Made by a program: the position numbers and the translations under genes. From NCBI RefSeq assembly GCF_028640845.1, contig NC_080540.1, positions 231,721,794 to 231,785,793 of the forward strand: a DNA stretch of 64,000 nucleotides, read 5' to 3'. The notes beneath the pieces are model-generated. The model worked only from the letters and a program-made list of their open reading frames with translations. It searched no databases and was not told the DNA's origin. This document shows, piece by piece, positions 33,904-43,672 of this stretch. Source of the DNA: Ahaetulla prasina. Its lineage: Eukaryota; Chordata; Lepidosauria; Squamata; Colubridae. Within the stretch, counting starts at the first letter, position 1; each line of letters opens with the position of its first letter.

Positions 33904-34508
33904 GTCTCTTTGCTTTGGCAGCATATATACTAAAATTGAAATGATACAGATACGTTTTGCTCGCCACGATGTAAAAAAGATGTTGAGACTCTAGAAAGAG
34001 TGCAGAGAAGAGCAACAAAGATGATTAGGGGACTGGAGGCTAAAACATATGAAGAATGGTTGCAGGAACTTGGTATGTCTAGTTTAATAAAAAGAAGGAC
34101 TAGGGGAGACAGGATAGCAGTGTTCCAATATCTCAGGGGTTGCCACAAAGAAGAGGGAGTCGGGCTGTTGTCCAAAGCACCTAAGGGTAGAACAAGAAGC
34201 AATGGGTGGAAACTGATCAAGGAAAGAAGCAACTTAGAACTAAGGAGAAATTTCCTGACAGTTAGAACAATTAATAAGTGGAACGACTTGCCTGCAGAAG
34301 TTGTAAATGCTCCAACACTGGAAATTTTTAAGAAAATGTTGGATAACCATCTGACTGAGATGGTGTAGGGTTTCCTGCCTGGGCAGGGGGTTGGACTAGA
34401 AGGCCTCCAAGGTCCCTTCCAACTCTGTTGTTATATTATATTATATTAAGATTAGCATGGCCCCTCTGCAAGGATGACATGCAAATTCATGAGGCTTTTG
34501 ATATTTTT
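33904..34508 (+). pseudogene. RNU6: U6 snRNA pseudogene split by a CR1 insertion
   Basis: 33904-33950 matches the first half of U6 ('ttggcagcatatatacta', 'aaattgaaatgatacaga'). 34448-34508 matches the second half ('aagattagcatggcccct', 'gcaaggatgacatgcaaatt') up to a terminal ATATTTTT. The break corresponds to the GATACAGA/AAGATTAGC point of U6. About 500 bp of CR1 lies between, so this was a retroposed U6 copy later interrupted. The mismatches to U6 and the split make it non-functional. Confidence 0.92.
33951..34447 (+). mobile_element. CR1 LINE 3' end, inserted in U6 pseudogene
   Basis: Encodes about 122 residues of the CR1 reverse-transcriptase C-terminus (34000-34368), with motifs QRRATKMIRGLEAKTYEEW, RTRGDRIAVFQYLRG and INKWNDLPAEVVNAPTLE. 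The 3' UTR ends in 'ggtcccttccaactctg' and an ATATT tail. The frame from 34000 to the natural stop at 34366 is intact. Confidence 0.92.
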
Positions 34509-34580
34509 GCACAACTATTTATCTGAAATGGTATAGGGGGTTGGACTAGAAGACCCTCCAGGGTACCTTCCAACTCTGTT
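34509..34580 (+). mobile_element. CR1 3' end fragment
   Basis: 'gaaatggtatagggggttgg' and 'taccttccaactctgtta' are the last bases of CR1 again, directly after the U6 fragment. Confidence 0.7.
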
Positions 34581-34929
34581 AGGTAGTCTTTGACTTACAA
34601 CCATTCGTTTAGTGATCATTCAAACTTATAACAGCACTGGGGGGGAAAGGACAATCAGTACTCACACTTAGAACCATCCCAGCATCCCCATGGTCACATG
34701 ATCAAATTTTGGAGTCACATCCTGGAGTCACATGATCACCATTCATGACCTTTCCGGCTAGCCTTGGACAAGCAAGGTCAATAAGGGAAGGGAATTTCCT
34801 TAACAACTGTGTGATTGACTTAACCGCAATGATTCATCTAACAACTCTGGCAAAAAGGTCATAAAATTGCACACTTAACAATCACTTTGCTTAACAATGG
34901 AAATTTTGGTCCTGACAACAATCAACCTG
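34581..34929. mobile_element. Non-autonomous DNA transposon ('agtccttg' family)
   Basis: Begins 'aggtagtctttgacttac', contains 'ggtcacatgatcaaatttt' and 'gcttaacaatgg', and ends 'ggtcctgacaacaatcaacc'. Related to 17464, 37808, 41325 and 47630. Confidence 0.55.
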
Positions 34930-34943
34930 TAATTGATTGATTA

Positions 34944-35298
34944 ACGTAAAGGTAAAGGTTCCCCTGCACATGTGTGCTAGTCTGGCTCTAGGGGCAGTGC
35001 TCATCTCCATTTCTAAACCAAAGAGCCAGCGTTATTCAAAGACATCTCCGTGGTTATGTGGCTGGCATGACTCAACGTTGAAGGCGCATGGAGCACTGTT
35101 ACCTTCCCACCAAAGTGGTCCCTATTTTTCTACTTGCATTATTTACATGTTTTCTAACTGCTAGGTTGGTAGAAGCTGGGACAAGTAATGGGGGGGAGGG
35201 CGTCACCTTGTTATGTGGCACTAGGGATTTGAACTGCTGAACTGCCGACCTTCTGATCGACAAGCTCAGCATCTTAGCCACTGAGCCACCATGTCCCC
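34944..35298 (-). mobile_element. Sauria-type SINE (minus), 14-bp TSD
   Basis: On the minus strand: tRNA head with 'ggctcagtggcta'-like A box and 'gttcaaatccctagtgcc' B box, then the Sauria body and the 3' end 'ggggaacctttacctttac' resembling the Bov-B tail. Exact 14-bp direct repeats TAATTGATTGATTA flank it (34930-34943 and 35299-35312). Sauria SINEs are squamate-specific and are mobilised by Bov-B. Confidence 0.93.
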
Positions 35299-35455
35299 TA
35301 ATTGATTGATTACATGCCATCAAATTTATAGAGACTCTCAGTGGCCACATAGATTTTCTTAATCTTAATCTCTTAATGCTCTACATTTAAATTGTAGAAT
35401 ATTATTAGTTCATTCTCTCTAAGAAGGAAGCAATAATGCTTTACAATTTAAATTT

Positions 35456-35793
35456 ACACCCAGGGGAAGGGCCTTCTCTGTGGGGGCTCCCACCCTCTGG
35501 AACGAACTCCCTCCAGGACTACGTCAACTTCCGGATCTCCGAACCTTTCGTCGCGAGCTTAAAACATACTTATTCATCTGCGCGGGACTGGATTAGGTTT
35601 TTAAAGTAATTGGTTTTAAGGGGTTTTTTATTATTTATACTGTTTTAATGATTTGGGCTTTAGAATAAGTTTTTTAATTGTCGTTTTAATCTGTATTTAT
35701 ATGTGTTTTAACTGTCTGTAAACCGCCCTGAGTCCGTAGGGAGATAGGGCGGTATATAAATATGATAAATAAAATAAATAAATAAAATAAAAT
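35456..35793 (+). mobile_element. L2 LINE 3' end
   Basis: Encodes the last residues of L2 ORF2 (GRAFSVGAPTLWNELPPGL-like, then FRRELKTYLF-like). The 3' UTR and hairpin 'accgccctgagtccgt' to 'agggcggtatata' follow, then an (AAAT)n tail. Confidence 0.9.
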
Positions 35794-36600
35794 GAATTTC
35801 TAGTTTCTATTTCTTTGCATGGAAAAGAAGGCAAACTTATCTCTTGTCAGTTATCTTTCTGAACCGCATTGATTGACATTTTACCTTTCAAGATATTAGA
35901 AATTAGTCTTTTCCTGTTTCACTTTTAGAGGTAAGCAACCTGTGAGCGGAATAGTAAATGAAAGAAACGGATGGTAATGTCTGATGGAAAGCAGACTTTC
36001 CTCAGTTTCTTAGGCTTTCCAGAATGTATTTTATATATAGGGAAAAAAATTATGCACATTGAACAACTTGCTTTTCTTCCGTCCAGATTACAAATGGCTG
36101 GTGTCGATTTGCATTTTGATTGTGCGTGGTGGTTCCATATATCTGATGAACTGATATTAAAACAATTCTTTAAAAAAAAACAACCATACTGATTAAAGAC
36201 ACATTGATGCTGCTATTTTTAACATGCCTTTTCTGCTGTAAATCAGGGTTTTAAATTCCCCTTTCATAAGGCTATCATAATACTATCTGTAGAGGGGAGA
36301 GGGAAAGAAAAGCTAATCCTCCAATTATTTTTCCTTTTGGTTTTTCTTCATCTTTTTTTACTCTTTCAAATGACTTTACCAAAAAAAACAGAGGAGAGGT
36401 CACTAATCAAACTTTCTTCAATTAACTTTATCTCACGGAATAATCAAGGTGCCCTTTCCTTTGGCAATCATGGGATCCCATCTCATTGAAGTTTATAACT
36501 TACTTTGTATCTATTGCCTACATTGTACATTGTACATTGCTGCCATTTATGGCTCCTGAGATATTAATTCAAGGAGTAAAGCTTTAGTCTTTTCCTCAAA
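35794..36600. other. Unique sequence, no feature recognised
   Basis: No gene or repeat I can support. Confidence 0.45.
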
Positions 36601-36605
36601 GCTTT

Positions 36606-37300
36606 TGTTGTGACTCTAGCCCCCAAACCTGTAATTTGAATAGTAGAGAAGCAATACAGAAGAGTTAAAACGTGGCAGTGCTGATAGCCTGCAGCCCAAA
36701 GTATTATAGGTGTGGGGAACCCCTTGCCGAACACATCACATAAGGCTTTCCCTTATGAAGGAGATGGAAGTTGCATTAATTTGCAGAAAGAATTAGTATG
36801 GATCAGTGGTGAAATGTAAAATTTGTTACTACCTGTTGTGACTCCAGCCCCCGAACCTGGCCCCATGCCCGAAAGTGACTCAGAAAGTGAGGGGGAAGGG
36901 CCGGTAAGGCTTACCTCGGGAGCACCGATTCCTTTGGCTCTGCTCCAGGAGCCAGAACCAGACTAGTCGGAGGATGTAATGAAGCCGTCATCCCCTGATT
37001 CCTCCCTTCCCCAGGCTACGCCTTCAGACCCAGCTGATAATAATAATCAAGCTTGGCTTCAAAAGATTAGAGAGGTGGCGTCATCAAAAGGATATATAAG
37101 GAGCTTTGGGACTGCTCTCACTCCACGGGAAGCAAAAGTTTAGCTGAACCGTTTCAAAAAGAGCTGAAAGTCTTGCTACGTGAGTCATTTGTTTGAACTT
37201 TGGCAGGCAGCTGCGATTTCTCTGCCAGGACTGATAAGAGCCGTGAATCCATTGGCTGAAGGCCAGCTCGTGGATCTGAAGTGGGGAAGGAGACAGAACA
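36606..37300 (+). mobile_element. Composite LTR D carrying 202 bp of captured flank, TSD GCTTT
   Basis: Three parts lie between exact 5-bp repeats GCTTT (36601-36605 and 37301-37305). (1) 36606-36631 holds the first 26 bp of this LTR family. (2) 36632-36833 holds 202 bp that equal the reverse complement of 60171-60372 with about four mismatches and no gap. (3) 36834-37300 is a complete LTR (TGTTGTGACTC...GACAGAACA) with a TATATAA box at 37093. The captured part contains 30 bp of a hAT end, that element's TSD and 164 bp of unique DNA. It therefore derives from the locus at 59.3-60.4 kb, where the LTR and hAT element are intact with their own TSDs. The terminal LTR lacks two short stretches present in LTR E. 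Confidence 0.9.
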
Positions 37301-37305
37301 GCTTT

Positions 37306-37512
37306 GCCAACCATTATTTGTTATAATAACTGTTATGCTTTATTTTAAATGGAAGATCAGAGCCATGATAGATTAAATGGGAAGTCCATATGACACAGTC
37401 CTATGTTTTCCCACTTTCTGGGCCATAAACCAAGCCTGGACACTGTATCTATTCTTCTGTGTTTTGGCTCTTTTGTCATTGTAGCTGTTTACATCTCTCT
37501 GGCTTTCTTGGT
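37306..37512. other. No feature recognised
   Basis: Flank of composite LTR D. Unique-looking. Confidence 0.4.
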
Positions 37513-37742
37513 GCTTGAGCCCTGGTGGTGCAGTGGTTAGAATGCAGTACTGCAAGCTAATTCACTGCTCACTCCAGCAGTTCGATCCTGACCAGCTTAA
37601 GGTTAATTCAGCATTCCAGCCTTCTAAGGTCAATAAAATAAGGGAATTGTTGGGGGCAATATGCTGATTCTGTAAACTACTTAGAGAGGGCTGTAAAGCA
37701 CTAGGAAGTGGTATATAAGTCTAAGTGCTATTACTATTGCTT
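37513..37742 (+). mobile_element. tRNA-derived SINE
   Basis: Head 'ggtggtgcagtggttagaat', B box 'cagttcgatcctgacc', and 3' end 'agagagggctgtaaagcac' and 'taagtgctattactattgct'. Short GCTT(G)A flanks may be its TSD. Confidence 0.82.
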
Positions 37743-37807
37743 GAAGGGGGGAGGGGAAAGTCAGCAGAGCAGAATGAAAAAGGATTCACTATCTATTATA
37801 GGTTTAT

Positions 37808-38178
37808 AGGCAATTGAGCCCAAAATTTCTGTTCCTAAGTGAGATGGCTGTTAAGTCAGTTTTGCTCCATTTTATAACCTTTCTTGCAACAGGTGTTAAG
37901 TGAATCACTGCTGATTAAGTTAGTTAAGATGGTTATTAAGGGAAGCTGGCTTCCCCACTGACTTTGCTTGTCAGAAGTTTGCAAAAGGTGATCACATGAC
38001 CTCAGGACCCAGTAATTGTCGTAAATATGAACCTGTTGCCAAGCATCTGCATTTTGATCATGTGACCCTGGGAACTGTGGCAAAAAAAAAAAAGGCTATA
38101 AAATCAGGATCACTTAACAATTGTCTTGCTTAGCAATGGAAATGTTGATCTCAATCATGGTGGATCGAGAACTACCTG
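37808..38178. mobile_element. Non-autonomous DNA transposon ('agtccttg' family)
   Basis: 'gcccaaaatttctgttcc', 'ccactgactttgcttgtcag', 'gtgatcacatgacc', ending 'ggatcgagaactacctgta'. The termini are inverted relative to each other. Family of 41325. Confidence 0.6.
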
Positions 38179-38245
38179 TATCACATGTATTTACTCGATC
38201 ATATGTCTCTTCCACTATTGTCAAACTCATTTCTGTGTTCTAGAC

Positions 38246-38380
38246 CAGGGATTTCCAACCTTGGCAACTTTAAGACTTGTGGACTTCAACTCCCAGAATC
38301 CCTCAGCCAGCTTTGCTGCCTGAGGGATTCTGGGAGTTGAAGTCCACAAGTCTTAAAGTTGCCAAGGTTGGAGACCCCTG
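38246..38380. mobile_element. Palindromic hAT-type MITE
   Basis: A 135-bp near-perfect palindrome, CAGGGATTTCCAACCTTGG ... CCAAGGTTGGAGACCCCTG. Flanks TTCTAGAC/GTCTAGAT match at six of eight positions. Same family and length as 6825-6959. Confidence 0.9.
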
Positions 38381-38389
38381 GTCTAGATC

Positions 38390-39060
38390 ATGTCCAAAGA
38401 CTAAAGAAAAATATCAATGATTTTAAAAATGAAATAGAATATAAATTGAAAGATGCCATCCTAGAAAAACACTTGTCATTTTTGGTTTTTTTTAAAAAAA
38501 TAGTCATTTTGTATCTTTGTTGATATCAGAAATAACTTTTTTATATATGGTTCTGCAGAGTTATCAATCTCCTTGGAACGTTCATGACTTCTATAAAATT
38601 TAAATGCTGGGTTTGCCAGTCAGATAGACTAAATCTTCATATTTTCTAGCATTGCAAAAGATTAAAAAAAGAAATTGTAGAAAACGGTAATCAGTAGACA
38701 CATTGGGAGCTTCCACTTACTGCTGCTATTTTGCATACTGGAATGTTTACAAAAGAATATTAAAAAAATATTTATTTTACACATTTTCATAATCCCGCTT
38801 GCATTTTTGAAAAACTGCAGCATGTATAATGCAGTTAGGACTGAACACTGGTGCCAAGCAATAGGTAAGCTTCATGAATAAATAAAAACTAGGCTTTATT
38901 TAAACCGATTAAACATACTGCTTACCAAAGCTCAGCTTTAAAAGACTATAACATCAAGTGGTACGTATGCTTGTTGTTTTCTATTTGTCATATTTCCATT
39001 TCAGCAAAGGAGGTGGTTGTGCAGTTCATATCATGATGGGCCACACTTTTTTCATTGGTC
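38390..39060. other. No feature recognised
   Basis: AT-rich unique-looking sequence. Confidence 0.4.
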
Positions 39061-39067
39061 TTTATAT

Positions 39068-39332
39068 GGTACCACTAGAGCTAGAACTCAAATACTTTGG
39101 CCACCTAATGAGGAGGAAGGATTCACTGGAGAAGAACCTAATTCTGGGAAAGATTGAGGGCAAAAGAAGAAGGGGATGGCAGAGAACGAGGTGGCTGGAT
39201 GGAGTCACTGAAGCAGTAGGCATGAGCTTATATGGACTCCAGACTATAGTAGATGACAGGAAGGCCTGGAGGAATGTTGTCCATGGGGTTGTGATGGGTC
39301 GGACATGACTTTGCAACTAACAACAACAACAA
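39068..39332 (+). mobile_element. Bov-B (RTE) LINE 3' end
   Basis: Encodes the Bov-B ORF2 C-terminus (ELKYFGHLMRRKDSLEKNL, GKRRRGWQRTRWLDGVTE, RKAWRNVVHGV) and ends 'ggacatgactttgcaactaa' plus (CAA)n. Bov-B is abundant in squamates. Confidence 0.93.
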
Positions 39333-39362
39333 AGAGCTGGAACTGGTATATGTCTTTGCTAA

Positions 39363-40430
39363 TAATAATAATATTTGGAACAGCTTACATCTTGAGATGA
39401 CACCTTTAACACCATCAAACAAAACAACTTTGGCCTCTCCCAGGTCTTTGGGAATGACTCAATAGGTGAGAATGACTCAAATGTCGAATCCTCTTATAAA
39501 CATCTGGCTGACTGTGGGATGAACTATGATAATAAACTGACCAGCAAAAAAGTGCAAATGAAAATTAGAAAAGAGACATGGCTAGTAAAAAAAAATAATC
39601 TAGCAGATAAAGCAAATAGCAACAAGATCTGACAATGGCTAAGAGCAGAAAAGTTGAAGAGATGGAGGGGCTAATTCTGGCTGCACAAGATCAAACCTTA
39701 GAAACAAATGCATTCAAAACCAGAATTGAGAAGACAGCAACAAACAAGGAATGCTGCCTTTGTAAAGAAGTTGTAGAAACACCTAGTTAGCAGCTGCAAA
39801 AAGATTGCGAACAAAAGCATGACAAATTAGCAACAATGGTGCACTGGAAGATCTGCAAAAAATACCATTTGCCTGCGAGCAAGAACTGGTGTGACCACAA
39901 AATAGATAAAGAATACAAAAGGAGGAAGCTAAAGTGTTCTATGATTTTAGAATTCAGATAGACAAGCATCTGCCCTATAACACTCCAGACTTAACAATTG
40001 TCGATAACAAAGACAAAAACATCTGGATAAAGGACGTGATAATACTTGGAGACAGCAAAAGAAAAGAGAAAGAGCTAGAGAAAAATCACACAAAAAAAGA
40101 AGAAGTAGAATGACTATGGCAAAAGAAAGTAAAGGTGGGACCAATCGTTATAGGACCTTTGGTGCAATCCTAAAACATCTGGAGCATCTCTTGAACATCA
40201 CCAACATTGACAAAATCACCATCGGTCAATTGCAAATGGCAGCTTTGATTTGAACAGCTTACATCCTCCAACAATACCTTTAACATCACCAAACATCTAC
40301 TCTCCGTATGCCAGATCCTTGTGAAGGTTTCAAGACATGGACAAAAATGCCAAATCCAGTCTGAACATCTGGCTGATTCTGGAATTAACGATATTTCTTA
40401 AAGTGGGAGAAAGAGGAGAAATTAATACTC
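39363..40430 (+). mobile_element. R4/Dong-like LINE 3' part with decayed endonuclease domain
   Basis: Translated in pieces, 39630-40180 gives the C-terminal part of an R4-type ORF: a Cys-rich finger ('KECCLCKE' type), then 'HDKLATMVHWKICKKYHLPA', then the restriction-like endonuclease motif with Pro-Asp ('NTPDLTIVDNKDKNIWIKDV'). This layout is typical of R2/R4-superclade LINEs that use a PD-(D/E)XK-like endonuclease. Many stops and frameshifts show it is a fossil. 39363-39480 and 40250-40400 share 3' UTR-like sequence. Confidence 0.75.
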
Positions 40431-40939
40431 AAGAATTAAGTACTGTACGTGGGATCAGCAATGTGGAATATGGTAGACTTCTCCCTCACAAATATCAATA
40501 TCAAATTGTGCCTGAAGATTAAAGCTATTTTTTAAAATGTCCTTCTATTGTTTAAATTTCTCCTAGCATCACCGTATTTCTTTCATCAGTCTTATAGTGA
40601 GGTTTGCTAGAGTTTTCCTTTTTAAAATTTTGTTAAATATGACCTATACATGCAATTATTATAATTATGTCTAAGTATATAATTAAGGTAAATACATGTA
40701 ATTGCCATATTGTAATATGCAGTAATCTTGCAACTGTTCTTTTGAGACCTTGCTAGTAAAATTGTTGGCAGCACATGGATTGGCAGTCTTCATTAACACA
40801 TCTATTAGCTGTGCTGGCTTTTTGACTTTGAAATAATACATGGATTTAATCGATGTTATAATGCAGCATCTTTCAGAAGTGCCACTGAAAGGCTTCTCCC
40901 AAAGTAACCAGATGTTTTCGAAATATCTGTCAAGTTAAC

Positions 40940-41015
40940 TTCTTTCTTTCCTTCCTTCCTTCCTTCCTTCCTTCCTTCCTTCCTTCCTTCCTTCCTTCCT
41001 TCCTTCTTTCTTTTT
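40940..41015. repeat. (TTCC)n microsatellite
   Basis: Tetranucleotide run, about 70 bp. Confidence 0.97.
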
Positions 41016-41324
41016 CTTTTTTCATCAGAGATCTCAGAAATATGAAATATCTTTCAAAATGTTTCAGTCACACAAAATTTGGCTTTGAAATATAAGCTCA
41101 ATTATGTATTGGTCAGAGATTTAGAAAAGCAACACCCTTTAATATCACTGCCGGTTCTGTCTCAATGATGTGATATTTTTGGCAGAGAGCAGAATGATTT
41201 AATTTAATGAAGGTCTGAGGAGAATTGTAAAATAATTCCTTGGACAGAGACTCTTCTTCAAGTAGATATAAGAATAAAAGAATTTGGGTAATGTGGCTTT
41301 CAGTAAGGGCTGCTATACCGGTAG

Positions 41325-41748
41325 TCTTCAGCTTACAACCATAATTGGTTGTAATACAACCCAAAATTTCTGTTGCTAAGTGAGACATTTGTTAAGTGAA
41401 TTTTGCCCCAGTTGATTACTTTTCTTGTCACACTTGTTAAATGAATCACTGCAGTTAAGTTGTAAAATGAATCTGGTTGTAAAATGAATCTGGCTTCCCC
41501 GTTGACTTTGCTTGTCAGACGTTCGCAAAAGTTGATCATATGACCCCGAAACACTGCAATTGTCGTAAATATGAGTCAGTTGCCAAGCTTCCAAATTTTG
41601 ATCATATGACCATGGGGCTGCTGCAATGGTCATAAGTGTGAAAAACGGTGATAAGTTGCTTTTCTCAGAGCTGTTGTAACTTTGAATGGTCTCAGTGCCG
41701 TTGTAACTTTGAACTGTTGTAGGTCAGGAACTATCTGTAGTATAATCA
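41325..41748. mobile_element. Non-autonomous DNA transposon ('agtccttg' family)
   Basis: Left 'ggtagtcttcagcttacaac' and right 'ggtcaggaactatctg' are inverted. Interior 'gttgactttgcttgtcag', 'gatcatatgacc' and 'gtcataagtgtgaaaaacgg'. Best-preserved copy in the window. Confidence 0.65.
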
Positions 41749-42188
41749 GATTTCCTTACCGCAATTATAGCACGCATTTATCTAAATATTAGCAAATTTG
41801 TCTTATGATATCTGGATGTGTGTATTAACCTTGTACATATATTTATGTTAAAATTAGTTTTAATTTTAGAAAAGAAAAGCTGTTTGTTCAGAAAACAATT
41901 TAGTGTAGCATTTCTCTTAAATTTTTACATGGTTTTCTTTTGGCAGACTAAAGTTGCTCACAGAACTTCCAAACTTAATAATAATAATAATATTTTAATT
42001 TGTATACCGCCCTTCTCCCGAAGGACTCAGGGCGGTTTACAGCCAAAATAAAATACAGCAACAACACATACAATACTAAAAACAAACATTAAAAAACTTA
42101 TTCAATTTGGCCCAATATTAAAATACAATCAACCCTATAAAATTAATAAAAATTACAAACCCATAAAATCAGCTAAAAATTTAAAAAT

Positions 42189-43600
42189 TCAAGCCAGTCC
42201 AGCAAGACGGAATAAATAAGTCTTAAGTTCGCGGCGAAAGGTCCGAAGGTCAGGTAGTTGTCGAAGTCCAGGGGGAAGTTCGTTCCACAGGGTAGGAGCC
42301 CCCACAGAGAAGGCCCTTCCCCTGGGAGCCGCCAGCTGACATTGCTTGGCTGACGGCACCCTAAGGAGTCCCTCTCTGTGAGAACACACAGGTCGCTGGG
42401 AAATAGAAGATGGCAGTAGACAGTCCCGTAAGTATCCCGGTCCTAAGCCATGGAGCGCTTTAAAGGTGGTCACCAATACCTTGAAGCGCACCCGGAAGAC
42501 AACAGGCAGCCAGTGCAGTCTGCGCAGGATGGGTGTTACATGGGAGCTCCGAACCGCTCCCTCTATCACCCGCGCAGCTGCATTCTGGACCAACTGGAGC
42601 CTCTGGGTGCTCTTCAAGGGGAGCCCCATGTAGAGAGCATTGCAGTAGTCCAAGCAAGAGGTAACAAGAGCATGAGTGACCGTGCATAGGGCATCCCGGT
42701 CCAGGAAGGGGTGCAACTGGCGAATCAGGCGGACCTGATGAAAAGCTCTCCTGGAGACGGTCGTCAAGTGATCTTTGAAAGACAACCACCCATCCAGGAG
42801 AATGCCCAAGTTGCGCACCCTTTCCATCGGGGCCAATGACTCACCCCCAACAGTCAGCTGCAGCTGCAGCTGACTGTACCGGGGTGCTGGCATCCACAGC
42901 CACTCCGTCTTGGAGGGATTAAGCTTGAGCCTGTTCATCCCCATCCAGACCCGTACGGCTTCTAGACACCGGGACAGTACTTCGATAGGTTCGTTGGGGT
43001 GGCCTGGGGTGGAAAAGTACAGCTGCGTATCATCAGCGTACAGTTGGTACCTCACCCCAAAGCCACTGATGATCTTACCCAGCGGCTTGATATAGATGTT
43101 GAACAGGAGAGGTGAGAGAATCGACCCCTGCAGCACCCCACACATGAGGCGCCTCGGGGTTGATCTCTGCCCCCCTGCCAACACCGTCTGCATCCGGTCA
43201 GAGAGATAGGAGGAGAACCACCGATAAATGGTGCCTCCCACTCCCAAACTCCCCATCCGGCGCAGCAGGATACCATGGTCGATGGTATCGAAAGCCGCTG
43301 AGAGGTCTAATAGGACCAGGGCAGAGGAGTAACCTTTGTCCCTTGACCTCCAGAGATCATCAACCAACGCGATCAAAGCCATCTCTGTACTGTATCCGGG
43401 CCAAAAGCCGGACTGGAACGGGTCTAGATAGACAGTTTCATCCAGGTATTGGGGTAATTGACGTGGCACTGCACTCTCTACAACCTTCACCATGAAGCGA
43501 AGGTTGGAGACCAGATGATAATTTCCTAAAACAGCTGGGTCCAGGGAAGGCTTCTTGAGGAGGGGTCTCACCACTGCCTCTTTCAAGGCAGCAGGAAAGA
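42189..43600 (-). pseudogene. L2 ORF2 C-terminal half: reverse transcriptase
   Basis: About 470 codons without a stop, with YADD intact and the C-terminal L2 domain to the natural stop at 42189. It is shifted by one base relative to the endonuclease half because of a deletion near 43600 (compare 23640-23700). The frame's first residues (43700-43601) are out of phase with the L2 protein and are not part of it. Confidence 0.9.
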
Positions 43601-43672
43601 CCCCTCCGGCAAAGAAGCATTCGTAATCCCCCAGAGCCAACCTCGTGTCACCTCCTGTGTGGCCCGCACCAA

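Noticed and set aside
34000..34368. 122-codon ORF as a host gene
   Set aside because: It is the C-terminus of CR1 reverse transcriptase, followed by the CR1 3' UTR.
36606..37300. Ordinary inverted segmental duplication between 36.6 and 60 kb
   Set aside because: The homology ends exactly at the LTR terminus, is preceded by an LTR start, and the whole unit has a 5-bp LTR-type TSD. A random duplication would not produce these.
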